From Fibrella aestuarina BUZ 2 (lineage in GTDB: Bacteria; Bacteroidota; Bacteroidia; Cytophagales; Spirosomataceae), in assembly GCF_000331105.1 (NCBI RefSeq), contig NC_020054.1, forward strand, positions 3,718,478 to 3,782,477: a stretch of DNA of 64,000 nt, given 5' to 3'. Within the stretch, counting starts at the first letter, position 1. Every line of letters begins with the position of its first letter. Positions 8,046 to 16,747 of this stretch are shown in pieces. The position numbers and the translations under genes were made by a program. The notes under the pieces are model-generated. The model saw nothing but the letters and a program-made list of their open reading frames with translations, made no database searches and was not told where the DNA came from.

Positions 8046-9538
8046 AGTGCGGCGTCCACTTCCTTCGTTAGCATAGTGGTCAGGTACGTGGTCACCTGCT
8101 CAGTAAAGCCCGGCAGCGTGGTCAGGTCGGCCTGCCAAAGCGATTGGTCGGCCAATACGGTCTGCACGAACGTACTGATCGAGCCGGGTTGGTTTGAGTC
8201 GACAGCCTGCCATTTTTCGTAGAAATAGCCCGCTTTTTCGTCCCGGATTGGGTAAACGACGTCGCCATCCGGTACGGTCACTTCCCCCACAAACTCACCC
8301 GACTCCGTCTGGCGGGCGGCCCGCATGAAAAGCAGGTAAGCGGCAAAGCAAAGCGCCATCCGGTCGGGGACGGTACCCGACAGCGCCACCGCGCGCTGAA
8401 GCGTCGCCACGTTCCGCATCTGCATCTTGGCCGTTTGCTGCAGCGTGATATTCAGCAGGAAGTGCTCGTTGAACGGGTTACGAAACCGGTCAAGGACAGC
8501 ATTGGCGAAGTCAGCGAGGGCCGTGGGACCTTCGTCGCCAAGGGCATCGGCCGGGATGGTCGGGATGATGTCGTCGTGCATCAACTGCTCCACCAGCGGC
8601 CCCACTTTCGGGTGCTTCATGGCCTCTTCCACGGTCACGTTGCCAAGCAGGTAGCTCAGGGGCGTCATGAACGTGTGGGTGCCGTTGAGCAGGCGCAGTT
8701 TACGCTCCCGGTAAAAATTGATGTCCTCGTCGATCAGAACAGCGTCGGGGCTGGCCTGCGCAAACGAAAGCATCGTCTTCACGCGGTCGTCGCCTTCGAT
8801 GGCCCAAAGGTGGTAGGGCTCCGTCGCAATAAGCAGTTGGTCGTCGTAACCGGCCTTCTGGGCAAAAGCGGCGGCCGTTTCGCTATCAGGTCTGCCCGTT
8901 ACGATCCGATCGACCAGCGAGTTACAGAACCGAACGTGGAATTTCAGCCATTTCATGAACAGCTTGCCTAGTTCATTGTGCTTCGCGGTGCGCTCAACGG
9001 CTTCGCGCAGGCGCAGGCCGTTGTCGGGAATCAGCTCCGTAGGTACCACAACCAGGCCCATCTTCCGTGAGCCACCCGCGTTTTTGAAGCGTTCGTACAG
9101 GAAGGCCGTCAGCTTGGCCGGAAACGACTGCGGTACGTTTTCAAACAGGCTTTCCTCGACGTATTGCAACCCCACTTCGGTGGTGTTCGACACAATCACC
9201 TGAAGCGACGGCTTGCGGGCTAGGGCCAGAATATCGTCCCACTGGGTTTGCGCCGCCAACACCCGGCTAACGGCCGTTACGACCGTCGACTGATCAATGG
9301 GCTGACCGTTCTCAATGCCCCGCGTCCAGACGGTGTACCGGTTGTCCTGCTCGGCGAACTCACTGACGTCGTTACCCGTCGATTTAACGATGACGATCGA
9401 GCCGTTGAATACACCTTGCTTATTGGCCCGGTCGATGAGGTAGTCGACGAGGCCGCGCAGCAAAACGCCGGTACCAAATTGGAGAACACGTTCGGGAAGA
9501 GTGGGGGCGGGAGCCAGCGGTGCAGACAGTCGATTCAT
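8042..9538 (-). CDS. uxaB: Tagaturonate reductase (altronate oxidoreductase)
   Basis: A 498-residue polyol-dehydrogenase-fold enzyme of the UxaB/mannitol dehydrogenase family. It reduces D-tagaturonate to D-altronate with NADH in galacturonate breakdown. The N-terminal Rossmann segment (LPERVLQFGTGVLLRGLVDY) and IVSNTTEVGL match the tagaturonate reductase branch. The C-terminal half holds the long helical catalytic domain, including EDINFYRERKLRLLNGTHT with the family Lys/Asn/His. It is the last gene of a minus-strand run exuT-kdgK-eda-uxaB, 92 bases after eda. The altronate dehydratase and uronate isomerase of the same pathway are not in the window. Confidence 0.93.
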   Translation of the reverse strand: MNRLSAPLAPAPTLPERVLQFGTGVLLRGLVDYLIDRANKQGVFNGSIVIVKSTGNDVSEFAEQDNRYTVWTRGIENGQPIDQSTVVTAVSRVLAAQTQWDDILALARKPSLQVIVSNTTEVGLQYVEESLFENVPQSFPAKLTAFLYERFKNAGGSRKMGLVVVPTELIPDNGLRLREAVERTAKHNELGKLFMKWLKFHVRFCNSLVDRIVTGRPDSETAAAFAQKAGYDDQLLIATEPYHLWAIEGDDRVKTMLSFAQASPDAVLIDEDINFYRERKLRLLNGTHTFMTPLSYLLGNVTVEEAMKHPKVGPLVEQLMHDDIIPTIPADALGDEGPTALADFANAVLDRFRNPFNEHFLLNITLQQTAKMQMRNVATLQRAVALSGTVPDRMALCFAAYLLFMRAARQTESGEFVGEVTVPDGDVVYPIRDEKAGYFYEKWQAVDSNQPGSISTFVQTVLADQSLWQADLTTLPGFTEQVTTYLTTMLTKEVDAAL

Positions 9539-9630
9539 TCAGCAAACTACGTACCTAGGGGCCGACGACACGCGACAGCCCAGTAAAAAAATGTCGTAAA
9601 GGCAAAAATAGCGGGGAAGCGGTGAATTCG

Positions 9631-10296
9631 TTACGACTGGCGCAGCGTCTTCGTAAAATCGACCGTTTGGCGTATCTGCTCCTCAAGCTGAGCAAACGCC
9701 CCCGCCTGGATCAGTTCTTTGGCAAACAGTTGAGAACCAATGCCTACGGCCGAAACACCCGCGCTGAACCATTTGGTCAGGCTCTCAGGGGTGGGTTCAA
9801 CGCCGCCCGTGACCATCACCCGCGTTTGGGGCATAGGACCGTGCAGGGCTTTCACAAAACCCGGTCCGAGGCCATCGCCCGGGAATAGCTTTACGAATTC
9901 GACGCCCCATTCTTCGGCCCGGCTGATTTCGGTGAGTGTCGCGCAACCGGGCATGTAAGCTACCCGACGGCGATTGCAGAAGCGGGCTACCTCTTCGCTG
10001 AACGTCGGGGCAACGATGAAATTGGCGCCAAGCTGCACGTACAGCGCTGCCGTGGGTGCGTCGAGGATTGTGCCGGCACCCATCACCAGGCCGGGCATCT
10101 CGCGCCGGGCCAGTTTCACCAGTTCGCCAAACAGCTCGTGGGCAAAGTCGCCCCGGTTGGTGAATTCGAAAGCCCGGATGCCCGCCCGATACGCGGTTTG
10201 CAAAATAGACCGGCAGGTGTCGAGGTCGGCGTGGAAAAAGACCGGCACAACGGGTGTGTCGAGGATGGTCTGGTAAACTGTGAGGCGAGGCGTCAT
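9631..10296 (-). CDS. eda: KDPG/KHG aldolase (2-keto-3-deoxy-6-phosphogluconate aldolase)
   Basis: A 221-residue class I aldolase that splits 2-keto-3-deoxy-6-phosphogluconate into pyruvate and glyceraldehyde 3-phosphate. The Schiff-base Lys is about 136 in EFVKLFPG, and the catalytic Glu is about 44 in AFEFTNRG. The conserved MGAGTI and VTGGVEPT segments are present. The length is typical. The ATG at 10296 is preferred over an in-frame TTG at 10311, because family proteins begin close to this Met. It follows kdgK with a gap full of small palindromes and precedes uxaB, and it performs the final step of the same uronate pathway. Confidence 0.95.
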   Translation of the reverse strand: MTPRLTVYQTILDTPVVPVFFHADLDTCRSILQTAYRAGIRAFEFTNRGDFAHELFGELVKLARREMPGLVMGAGTILDAPTAALYVQLGANFIVAPTFSEEVARFCNRRRVAYMPGCATLTEISRAEEWGVEFVKLFPGDGLGPGFVKALHGPMPQTRVMVTGGVEPTPESLTKWFSAGVSAVGIGSQLFAKELIQAGAFAQLEEQIRQTVDFTKTLRQS

Positions 10297-10300
10297 CGTT

Positions 10301-10374
10301 CGTAGGGCCAAAGCTCCAGCTTCGGTAAGGGCCGGTTGGCCCGTTCATGAGAAAAACCGACGCTGGAGCGTCGG
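10301..10374. repeat. Cluster of small palindromes (REP-like) between kdgK and eda
   Basis: The 85-base gap holds three compact dyads. AAGCTCCAGCTT lies at 10311-10322, GGGCCGGTTGGCCC at about 10329-10342 and CCGACGCTGGAGCGTCGG at 10357-10374. The first and last share a CTCCAGC/GCTGGAGC core in opposite orientation, so they can also pair with each other. Such elements often act as mRNA stabilisers or attenuators inside operons. Whether this one is repeated elsewhere in the genome cannot be seen. Confidence 0.6.
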
Positions 10375-10381
10375 GGCTACG

Positions 10382-11392
10382 TTAGCGTTTGATCTTACCC
10401 GAGAGGTTACCGGCGGCGATGTCGTCGATCTCCGACGGGGTGGCCAGCAACACGTCGCCGGGGATGGTATGTTTCAGCACCGATGCTGCCACACCAAAAG
10501 TAAGGGCTTCGGTCAGGGATTGTTCGCCGTGCAACAGCCCGTAGATGAGGCCCGCCATGAAGGCGTCGCCGGTGCCGATCCGGTCAATGATGGGCTGCAC
10601 GTCGAAGAGGGGCGTCGATACCGTTTCAACACCATCATACAGCCAGGCCGACAGCCGGTTGTGCGAGGCACTCACCGACTCCCGAACGGTGTCGGTAACG
10701 TACCTGAGGCGCGGAAAACGGGTCATCATTTCCTGGGCAGCGGCTTCGTTGGTGGTGGCGTTGATGCCATACAGATATGAAAACAGACCGGCGTTCCCCA
10801 GCAGCAGCGTACAGCCGGCCGTCAGCTCGGGCAGTACGTCCTGCGGTGTCTGGCCATATTGCCAGAGATTGCTTCGGTATACCGGGTCGCCCGATACGGG
10901 CACACCCAGGCGGTTGGCGGTTTCGATGCCTTTCAGCAAACAGGCCGCCGTACCAGCCGAAATGGCGGGTGTGATGCCCGTCCAGTGAAACCAGTCGGCC
11001 ACAACGCCGTCGGCATCGACAAAGACGGTTTCCCAATCGACACTGTCGGCGGTTAAGCGGGAAAACGCCGAATCTGCTCGGTCGTACACCACCTGACTTG
11101 CCCGGCTCGCGGCGCCGTGTTCCAGAAAATAAAGGCCCATCCGCCCGGCCCCCCGCTGTACATAGCGCGTGTCGACGCCCGCCTTACGCAGGTGAGCTAC
11201 GGCGGCGTCGCCGAGGGCATTAGTTGGAAAACTGGTGATATGATGCACGTCGACGCCCCATTGGGCCAGCGCAACGGCTACGTTGGCTTCGGTACCTCCG
11301 AAGGCCATATCGAAGGTCGTGGCCTGACTAAAGCGATGCTGGCCCGGCGGACTGAGCCGCAACATGACCTCACCAAACGTAATTACTTTCAT
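10382..11392 (-). CDS. kdgK: 2-keto-3-deoxygluconate kinase (PfkB/ribokinase family)
   Basis: A 336-residue sugar kinase that phosphorylates 2-keto-3-deoxygluconate to KDPG. The PfkB signatures are clear: N-terminal FGEVMLRLSPPG, the GGTEANVAVALAQWG substrate motif and the C-terminal DRIGTGDAFMAG with the catalytic Asp. The N-terminal EVMLRLSPPGQHRF pattern and the operon place it as kdgK rather than ribokinase or fructokinase. It sits 43 bases downstream of exuT and upstream of eda, which uses its product. Confidence 0.92.
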   Translation of the reverse strand: MKVITFGEVMLRLSPPGQHRFSQATTFDMAFGGTEANVAVALAQWGVDVHHITSFPTNALGDAAVAHLRKAGVDTRYVQRGAGRMGLYFLEHGAASRASQVVYDRADSAFSRLTADSVDWETVFVDADGVVADWFHWTGITPAISAGTAACLLKGIETANRLGVPVSGDPVYRSNLWQYGQTPQDVLPELTAGCTLLLGNAGLFSYLYGINATTNEAAAQEMMTRFPRLRYVTDTVRESVSASHNRLSAWLYDGVETVSTPLFDVQPIIDRIGTGDAFMAGLIYGLLHGEQSLTEALTFGVAASVLKHTIPGDVLLATPSEIDDIAAGNLSGKIKR

Positions 11393-11435
11393 ACAGTGAG
11401 CTGCAGGCGAAACGAATACGGAAATCCGCCGTCGA

Positions 11436-12791
11436 CTACAGGTGTTTACCGGCCAGCGTCACCTGCGGGTCGAGTTCATCGGCCGTGACGGGTTCCAGTT
11501 TGGGTAGTACAAGGTGAATAAGCAAAAGAGCCAGCAGATAAGCACCGGCGGCGATAATGAAAAGCGGATAATAGCCGAGGTTGTTGATGATGTCGCCGGA
11601 GTACCGCGCCAGCAAAATACCGCCCAGCGCGCCAAACATACCACCAATACTGGTTACGGTAGCCGTCACGTTTTTCGGAAAGAGGTCGGAGGCAAACGTG
11701 TACATGTTGGCTGCCCAGCCCTGGTGCGCCGCCGCAGCCAGCGAAATCAGGGCGATGGCCACCATGAGGCTGTTTGTTTTGGCGGCATACATGATGGGCA
11801 TCACGCAGAGGGCGCAGATCAGCATAGTGGTTTTGCGGGCACGATTGGCCGACCAGCCCCGGTTCATAAACTGCGTGCTGAGCCAGCCGAAGAAGATGCT
11901 GCCGGCATCCGACACGACGTAGATAATCAGGAACGGAATGCCGAAAGACTTCAGGTCGAGCTTCTGGTCGAGGGCTTCGTTGGTGTTGAAGAAATCGGGT
12001 AGCCAGGCCATGTAAAACCACCAGATGGGATCGGCCAGAAACTTGCCAATGGCGTAGGCCCAGGTTTGTTTGTACGACAGCAGCCGCAGCCACGAAACGC
12101 GCAGGGGTGGTTCGGTGACGGCGTCGCTTCGGATATAGGCCAGTTCGGCGGCCGATACGTGAGGGTTACGCTGGGGTTTTGAATACGAAAACCACCAGAA
12201 GGCCAGCAGGACAAACCCCAGTACGCCCGTTGCCAGAAAGGAACTGCGCCAGCCGTAGTTGAGGATCAGGTAGGGGACGATCAGGGCGGTGAGGATGATG
12301 CCCACGTTGGTGCCGGCGTTGAAGAGCCCGTTGGCATATGATCGCTCGCGGCGCGGAAACCACTCCGACACCGTCTTGACTGCCGCCGGAAAGTTGGCCG
12401 ACTCGCCCAGCCCCAGGGCCACGCGGGCCAGTTTGAGCCCGCCCAGCGACTGCACAAACGACGTACCCACCGCGGCAATACTCCAGATGACGATCCCCAG
12501 CGAAAAGCCCCGTTTGGTGCCAATCCGGTCGATGAGCCAGCCCATGATCAGAAACCCGATAGCATAAGCAAACTTAAAAGCTGAATCCACCTTGCTGTAT
12601 TCGACCCGAAACTGATCGATGCGCTCCTGCGTCAGTACGTCGTTGACCGACAGGCCGAGCATCTCTTTCCGAAACAACTCGTCGGTCATGGTAAACGACA
12701 ACACCTGCCGGTCGATGTAGTTGATCGTGGTTGCCACAAACAGTAGGGCCACCATACGCCAGCGAAAACTGCCGGGAGAAGAGGGATTCAT
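11436..12791 (-). CDS. exuT: Hexuronate transporter, MFS family (ExuT-like)
   Basis: A 451-residue major facilitator superfamily permease with about twelve membrane helices. The N-terminal motif TTINYIDRQVLSF and the loop GWLIDRIGTKRGF are characteristic of the anion:cation symporter branch that includes ExuT and glucarate porters. LGLGESANFPAAVKTVSEWFP is the branch signature in helix 4. It probably imports galacturonate or glucuronate by proton symport. It is the first gene of the uronate operon. A TAnnTTTG element at 12797-12804 ends five bases before the ATG. The transport substrate is inferred from the neighbours kdgK, eda and uxaB. Confidence 0.92.
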   Translation of the reverse strand: MNPSSPGSFRWRMVALLFVATTINYIDRQVLSFTMTDELFRKEMLGLSVNDVLTQERIDQFRVEYSKVDSAFKFAYAIGFLIMGWLIDRIGTKRGFSLGIVIWSIAAVGTSFVQSLGGLKLARVALGLGESANFPAAVKTVSEWFPRRERSYANGLFNAGTNVGIILTALIVPYLILNYGWRSSFLATGVLGFVLLAFWWFSYSKPQRNPHVSAAELAYIRSDAVTEPPLRVSWLRLLSYKQTWAYAIGKFLADPIWWFYMAWLPDFFNTNEALDQKLDLKSFGIPFLIIYVVSDAGSIFFGWLSTQFMNRGWSANRARKTTMLICALCVMPIMYAAKTNSLMVAIALISLAAAAHQGWAANMYTFASDLFPKNVTATVTSIGGMFGALGGILLARYSGDIINNLGYYPLFIIAAGAYLLALLLIHLVLPKLEPVTADELDPQVTLAGKHL

Positions 12792-12796
12792 ACCGT

Positions 12797-12804
12797 CAAA
12801 AGTA
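12797..12804 (-). promoter_or_regulatory. Putative promoter -7 element of the uronate operon
   Basis: On the minus strand TACTTTTG, an exact TAnnTTTG, lies five bases before the exuT ATG at 12791. That would yield a leaderless or nearly leaderless operon transcript. No clear -33 TTG is present at 19-23 bases. Confidence 0.45.
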
Positions 12805-12896
12805 GCGTTTGCGTCGTTTTTACCGTCGGAAGAGCCAACAACTCGTCTGGTAAGTGGGAGAAAGCACGGCCGGGTAGAGCAACGTACCCACAGCGG

Positions 12897-14249
12897 CTAG
12901 GGCTCAGGTACGTACCAGAACGGAATGGCAGCAAGCTCATCGGGCCCCGACTGGCCGGGGCGCTGAATGCCCACCCGAAGCAGGTTTCGGCCCTTGACGA
13001 GGTTACCCGGCACCAGCACGGTTTGCCAGCCTCGCTGCTGCATCGGGCCGGCCTGCGCAAAGAGCAGGTCAGGCTGATGAATTGTCGAATCGTTGACCGT
13101 TAGCCGGACAAGCCGGTTGATCTGCTGGTTTATCCAGACGCCCTGCTGACGGCGGCGCTCCGTCCTCGACAGGGAGTCGGGCCAGCTGGGCTCCGGAGCG
13201 AGGCGCGTCAGCAACGTGTCGAGGGCTTTGGGGTAGGCAATAAACAGCCGTATATACGGTTCACGGATTACGTCGGCCTGGATAGACGCCACACCAACCA
13301 ACTCACCCTCGGGTCGCTGGTTATCGTAAGCACCCGGATCTAAAAATAGGCTATCTACGCGGGCAGAGTAGAGATGGCGGCTACTGAAGGCGGAGCTGCG
13401 CGGGTTGTTACGTGCCTGATCGATGGTGTATTCAACCAAGAATACCACCATAAACACGGTCATGAAAATCGCCGCCGTGCGGGTGAACCGCTGCTTGGGA
13501 ATGTGGCTGTAGAAGGTGTTGGTAATGTACGACGAGGGCCGGTACATACCCATAAGCATCAGTCGCGGCGCTTTCGTCAGCTGGTATTGCAACTTCATGC
13601 CCCTCGGGTGTTCCCGTACCTTCTTCAGACTCAGCACGATCAGAGCGATGTAAAAGCCCGCCACCAACAGGCCAATCCCAATCTTGACACCCAGCCAGAC
13701 CGCTGGCGATACGTTGGGTTGCACAACCAGGTAGATCACCAGACCGAAGACGTAGAGCATCCCGACTACGATCAGAAAAAAGACAAACTGAAAGGCCAAC
13801 GCAAAGACAATGTTGCAGCGCTTGTCGAGCCGGAGGATGTAACGGTCGAGGGGGCCGAGCTCGTCGGCCATCCGGCGCTGGGAATAAGGCGTCGAATAGG
13901 GAATGCGATCGTAATGAATACCCGACGGATACACGGCCAGTAATCCCACCAGCCCCACCCAGAAGGCCCGCATCACGAAGTTGGCCAGAAAGGCGGCAAA
14001 CAGCACGTAAAAGATGGCCCGGATCATGCTGTACGACAGCGATATGAGCAGGCGGGGCATCCCCTCGTCGTTGAGCAGGAAATTGTGTTGCAGGTAACTG
14101 AACGCCGATTCGAGCAGGTCGGGCAGTTGCAGAATGGCAAACATGGCGACGCCCGAAATGGCCAGCTCGAGGTTCCAGCTTTGGGTGGTCAGTTCGCGTA
14201 GTTTGTCCTGCTCGTCGGGCGACAACGAGGACGTGGAAGAGTCAGACAT
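12897..14249 (-). CDS. Integral membrane protein of unknown function
   Basis: A 450-residue protein that I do not recognise. The N-terminal 30 residues are soluble and acidic. There are about five hydrophobic helices: around residues 28-45, 75-105, 145-180, 190-210 and 263-280. The C-terminal 170 residues, after VVFLVEYTIDQARNNP, are soluble and probably periplasmic, and end in a beta-rich segment (GWQTVLVPGNLVKGRNLLRVGIQ). It begins seven bases after the amidohydrolase stop and is probably co-transcribed with it. That pairing hints at a linked role, but no function can be assigned. Confidence 0.8.
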   Translation of the reverse strand: MSDSSTSSLSPDEQDKLRELTTQSWNLELAISGVAMFAILQLPDLLESAFSYLQHNFLLNDEGMPRLLISLSYSMIRAIFYVLFAAFLANFVMRAFWVGLVGLLAVYPSGIHYDRIPYSTPYSQRRMADELGPLDRYILRLDKRCNIVFALAFQFVFFLIVVGMLYVFGLVIYLVVQPNVSPAVWLGVKIGIGLLVAGFYIALIVLSLKKVREHPRGMKLQYQLTKAPRLMLMGMYRPSSYITNTFYSHIPKQRFTRTAAIFMTVFMVVFLVEYTIDQARNNPRSSAFSSRHLYSARVDSLFLDPGAYDNQRPEGELVGVASIQADVIREPYIRLFIAYPKALDTLLTRLAPEPSWPDSLSRTERRRQQGVWINQQINRLVRLTVNDSTIHQPDLLFAQAGPMQQRGWQTVLVPGNLVKGRNLLRVGIQRPGQSGPDELAAIPFWYVPEP

Positions 14250-14256
14250 GGGCTAT

Positions 14257-15573
14257 TTATTTGTACTGCTTGCCGTCTTTCATCACGAACCGGACGCTTT
14301 GCAGGGTCCTGATGTTCTGGATGGGGTTTTCATCAACGGCAATGATATCGGCGAATTTGCCGGGTTCAATGGAGCCGATCTGCGTCTCCATACCCAGCAA
14401 CCTGGCGTTGGTCATCAGCGCCGCCCGGATGGCCTCGACGGGCGGCATGCCTGCTTCCACCATGTACTCAAACTCCTTGGCGTTGTAGCCGTGCACATAC
14501 ACGCCCGCGTCGGTGCCGAAGGCAATCTTGACGCCCGCTTTGTAGGCTTTGGCAAAGGTCGCCTGGATTTTCGGGCCAATGGCCAGCGCTTTGGGCACCA
14601 CCAGGGCGGGGTAATAGCCAAACATGCGGGCGGAGTCGGCGGCTGTTTTGCCCGCAATGATGGTGGGTACGTAGTAGGTGCCGTGTTTCTTGAACAGTTC
14701 GATGGCTTCGTCGTCCATCAGGGTGCCGTGCTCGATGGTTTGCACGCCCGCCCGGATGGCCCGTTTCATGCCCTCGGCGCCGTGGGCGTGGGCCGCAACG
14801 GGGAAGCCGTAGTCTTTGGCCGTTTCTACGATGGCTTTTAGCTCTTCCTCGTTGAACTGCGGCCCCTGCCCGTCTTTGGCGTTGCTCAATACGCCGCCCG
14901 TGGCTGTAATCTTGATCAGGTCGGCCCCTTCCTTGTAGCGCTGCCGCACGGCCTTGCGGGCTTCGTCGGGACCATTGATGACGCCTTCCATCGGGCCGGG
15001 GTCGCCCATCAGTTCGCGGCGGCTACCGTTGGTGGGGTCGGCGTGGCCGCCCGTGGTGGCAATGGATTTACCCACCGTGAGCACCCGTGGCCCGTCGGTC
15101 AGCCCGCGGTTGATGGCGTTACGCAGGGCGATATTGACGCCCGTGCCACCCAGATCGCGCACGGTGGTGAAGCCCGCCAGCAAGGTCGTTTTGGCGTATT
15201 TGGCGGCCTGGTAGGCCATGTCAGGTACGTTCTGCGTGTACTTGTCGATGGCGCCACCGCGCCGGGTTTCCATTTCCAGGTGCACGTGCATGTCGATCAG
15301 GCCCGGCAGCACGGTTTTGTTTTTAAGATCAATTACCCGATCCTGGGCCGTGGGGGCGGTGTAACCCCGTTGCACGGCGGCGATTTTGTTTCCCTCAACC
15401 ACGATGGTCATGTCGCGTTGCAGGTCGTTGGTGGTGCCGACAAACAGATTGCCGCAGTGCAGGAGCGTGCGGGTGGTCTGCGCCAGCAGGGGTGATGCCA
15501 GCAGGCAAAGGCCCAGCAGGCAGGCCGTTGTTCTGATTCGTGCGGTGAGGTTGGGTACGTAGTGTTTTATCAT
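14257..15573 (-). CDS. Exported metal-dependent amidohydrolase (imidazolonepropionase/prolidase-like)
   Basis: A 438-residue TIM-barrel amidohydrolase with a signal peptide ending near LLAQT. Metal-ligand motifs are in order: LPGLIDMHVHLE (HxH), a strand-4 Lys in DLIKITATGG, PVAAHAHG, TIEHGTL and FGTDAGV with the catalytic Asp. The layout matches the periplasmic group that cleaves Xaa-Pro dipeptides or related amides; the exact substrate is unknown. The ATG at 15573 is preferred over a TTG at 15603, because the signal peptide begins here and the longer form would run into the upstream terminator. It is followed seven bases later by the unknown membrane protein. Confidence 0.9.
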   Translation of the reverse strand: MIKHYVPNLTARIRTTACLLGLCLLASPLLAQTTRTLLHCGNLFVGTTNDLQRDMTIVVEGNKIAAVQRGYTAPTAQDRVIDLKNKTVLPGLIDMHVHLEMETRRGGAIDKYTQNVPDMAYQAAKYAKTTLLAGFTTVRDLGGTGVNIALRNAINRGLTDGPRVLTVGKSIATTGGHADPTNGSRRELMGDPGPMEGVINGPDEARKAVRQRYKEGADLIKITATGGVLSNAKDGQGPQFNEEELKAIVETAKDYGFPVAAHAHGAEGMKRAIRAGVQTIEHGTLMDDEAIELFKKHGTYYVPTIIAGKTAADSARMFGYYPALVVPKALAIGPKIQATFAKAYKAGVKIAFGTDAGVYVHGYNAKEFEYMVEAGMPPVEAIRAALMTNARLLGMETQIGSIEPGKFADIIAVDENPIQNIRTLQSVRFVMKDGKQYK

Positions 15574-15591
15574 AGCCGTTCGGACAACATG

Positions 15592-15620
15592 AAAAAGCCG
15601 CAACCCGAGCGGGCTGCGGC
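15592..15620 (-). terminator. Intrinsic terminator of the 15650-16084 lipoprotein gene
   Basis: On the minus strand the stem GCCGCAGCCC, loop GCTC and arm GGGTTGCGGC are followed by TTTTT. It lies 30 bases beyond the stop at 15650 and just upstream of the amidohydrolase start. Confidence 0.85.
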
Positions 15621-15649
15621 CATGAAGATAACAAAAAGCGGTTTGCTGC

Positions 15650-16084
15650 CTATCGGGCCGCTACTTCCACCAGCGCCTGCTTAGGCTCTGTAGACCCCGA
15701 TCCGGGAAAGGGCGTCACGTCGCGCAGTACCACTTTGTAGGTGGTGCCCCCCAGCACAACGCCCGTCGAATCAGGGCGTTTGTTGGTGGGATTGGCCGGA
15801 TCGGGACCGAGAGTCAGGCGCACCGATTTTGTGTCGGTATCTTTCGTAAGCACAGCGCGTAGGACAACATTACCACCCCAGATACAGATGGCATTGATTG
15901 GGCAGCGGCTGTCAGACAGGGAGTCGACCTTGACGGTCACGCCCGACGACAGGCGGCCCGATTGATTCTGCCCCAGTTTGATCTGGTTCGCCGGGGAAGG
16001 GGTTGAGGATGAGTGGGTACAGGCGAGGAAGAGGGTAGCCGAAGCAAACAGCGATGCCGCGGCTACGTTTACGAAACGGTTCAT
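15650..16084 (-). CDS. Small lipoprotein of unknown function
   Basis: A 144-residue protein with a lipoprotein signal (lipobox FLAC, Cys about 22), so it is anchored in the envelope. After a Ser/Pro-rich linker the body is beta-rich. It includes DSRCPINAICIWGG with two Cys that could form a disulfide; this Cys-Pro...Cys-Ile-Trp-Gly pattern recurs in uncharacterised Bacteroidota lipoproteins. No enzymatic motif is visible. Intrinsic terminators flank it on both sides, so it is probably transcribed alone. Confidence 0.82.
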   Translation of the reverse strand: MNRFVNVAAASLFASATLFLACTHSSSTPSPANQIKLGQNQSGRLSSGVTVKVDSLSDSRCPINAICIWGGNVVLRAVLTKDTDTKSVRLTLGPDPANPTNKRPDSTGVVLGGTTYKVVLRDVTPFPGSGSTEPKQALVEVAAR

Positions 16085-16107
16085 GTCGTATTTGTGAATT
16101 GATGCGA

Positions 16108-16146
16108 TAAAAAAAACGAGGCGGCGCTGTGTGCCGACTCGTTTTC
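16108..16146 (-). terminator. Intrinsic terminator downstream of the DUF4920 gene
   Basis: On the minus strand the arms AAAACGAG-T-CGGC and GCCG-C-CTCGTTTT enclose a 7-base loop and run into a long T tract. It is about 100 bases beyond the stop at 16241. Confidence 0.8.
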
Positions 16147-16240
16147 AAGACTCACCTCGTTGGGGCGGGGTTGTAATAAACCGTTGCTTTTTTTTAAGCG
16201 GCTAGTGGTAACATGGCGTGACCCGTGCGGTACCCGCCTG

Positions 16241-16690
16241 CTAGTTCTTCACAATCACGCCGTCGGCCACGAAGGTGATGGCTTTTTCGGGCTCGGTGAT
16301 TTTGGCGATTTCTTCTTTGCTTTTGCCCGCATCTTCGGCGTAGTGGCGCAGTTCAGAAACGGGCGTAGTCGTCTGTTTGGCTACGCCTTCCACCACGACG
16401 GTTTTGCCCGAGATATCTTTCGGTACGAAAAAGCCGTAGTCTTTGAACGTTACGCGCATGGTTTGCCCGTCGGCGGTTTTAAGCTTCATCCAGCAGCCTT
16501 TCATCTGGCAAACCGACTCGACGGTACCTTCTACTTTGGTTTTGGCTTCGGCTTTATTGCCCAGGTTACTGGCGAGTTGCGCCGCCGGAATAGCGCCTTT
16601 CTCACTGATTTTCTTTCCGTGGTACGAATCCTGGGCAGTTGCTCCGTAGGTAAGGCCCAGCGATAGGGCGACAATAGCGATGAATTTCAT
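16241..16690 (-). CDS. Exported DUF4920 domain protein
   Basis: A 149-residue protein with a signal peptide ending near GATAQ. The body matches the DUF4920 family: an OB-fold-like segment VEGTVESVCQMKGCWMKL, then MRVTFKDYGFFVPKDISGKTVVVEG. The CxxxxCWM pair is a likely metal or disulfide site. Family function is unknown. It is separated by a terminator from the lipoprotein downstream. Confidence 0.88.
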   Translation of the reverse strand: MKFIAIVALSLGLTYGATAQDSYHGKKISEKGAIPAAQLASNLGNKAEAKTKVEGTVESVCQMKGCWMKLKTADGQTMRVTFKDYGFFVPKDISGKTVVVEGVAKQTTTPVSELRHYAEDAGKSKEEIAKITEPEKAITFVADGVIVKN

Positions 16691-16747
16691 AAAGTGGTTG
16701 TCAATGGATTAGCAAACGTCAGTTAGCAAACAGTAAACGCCAAATCT

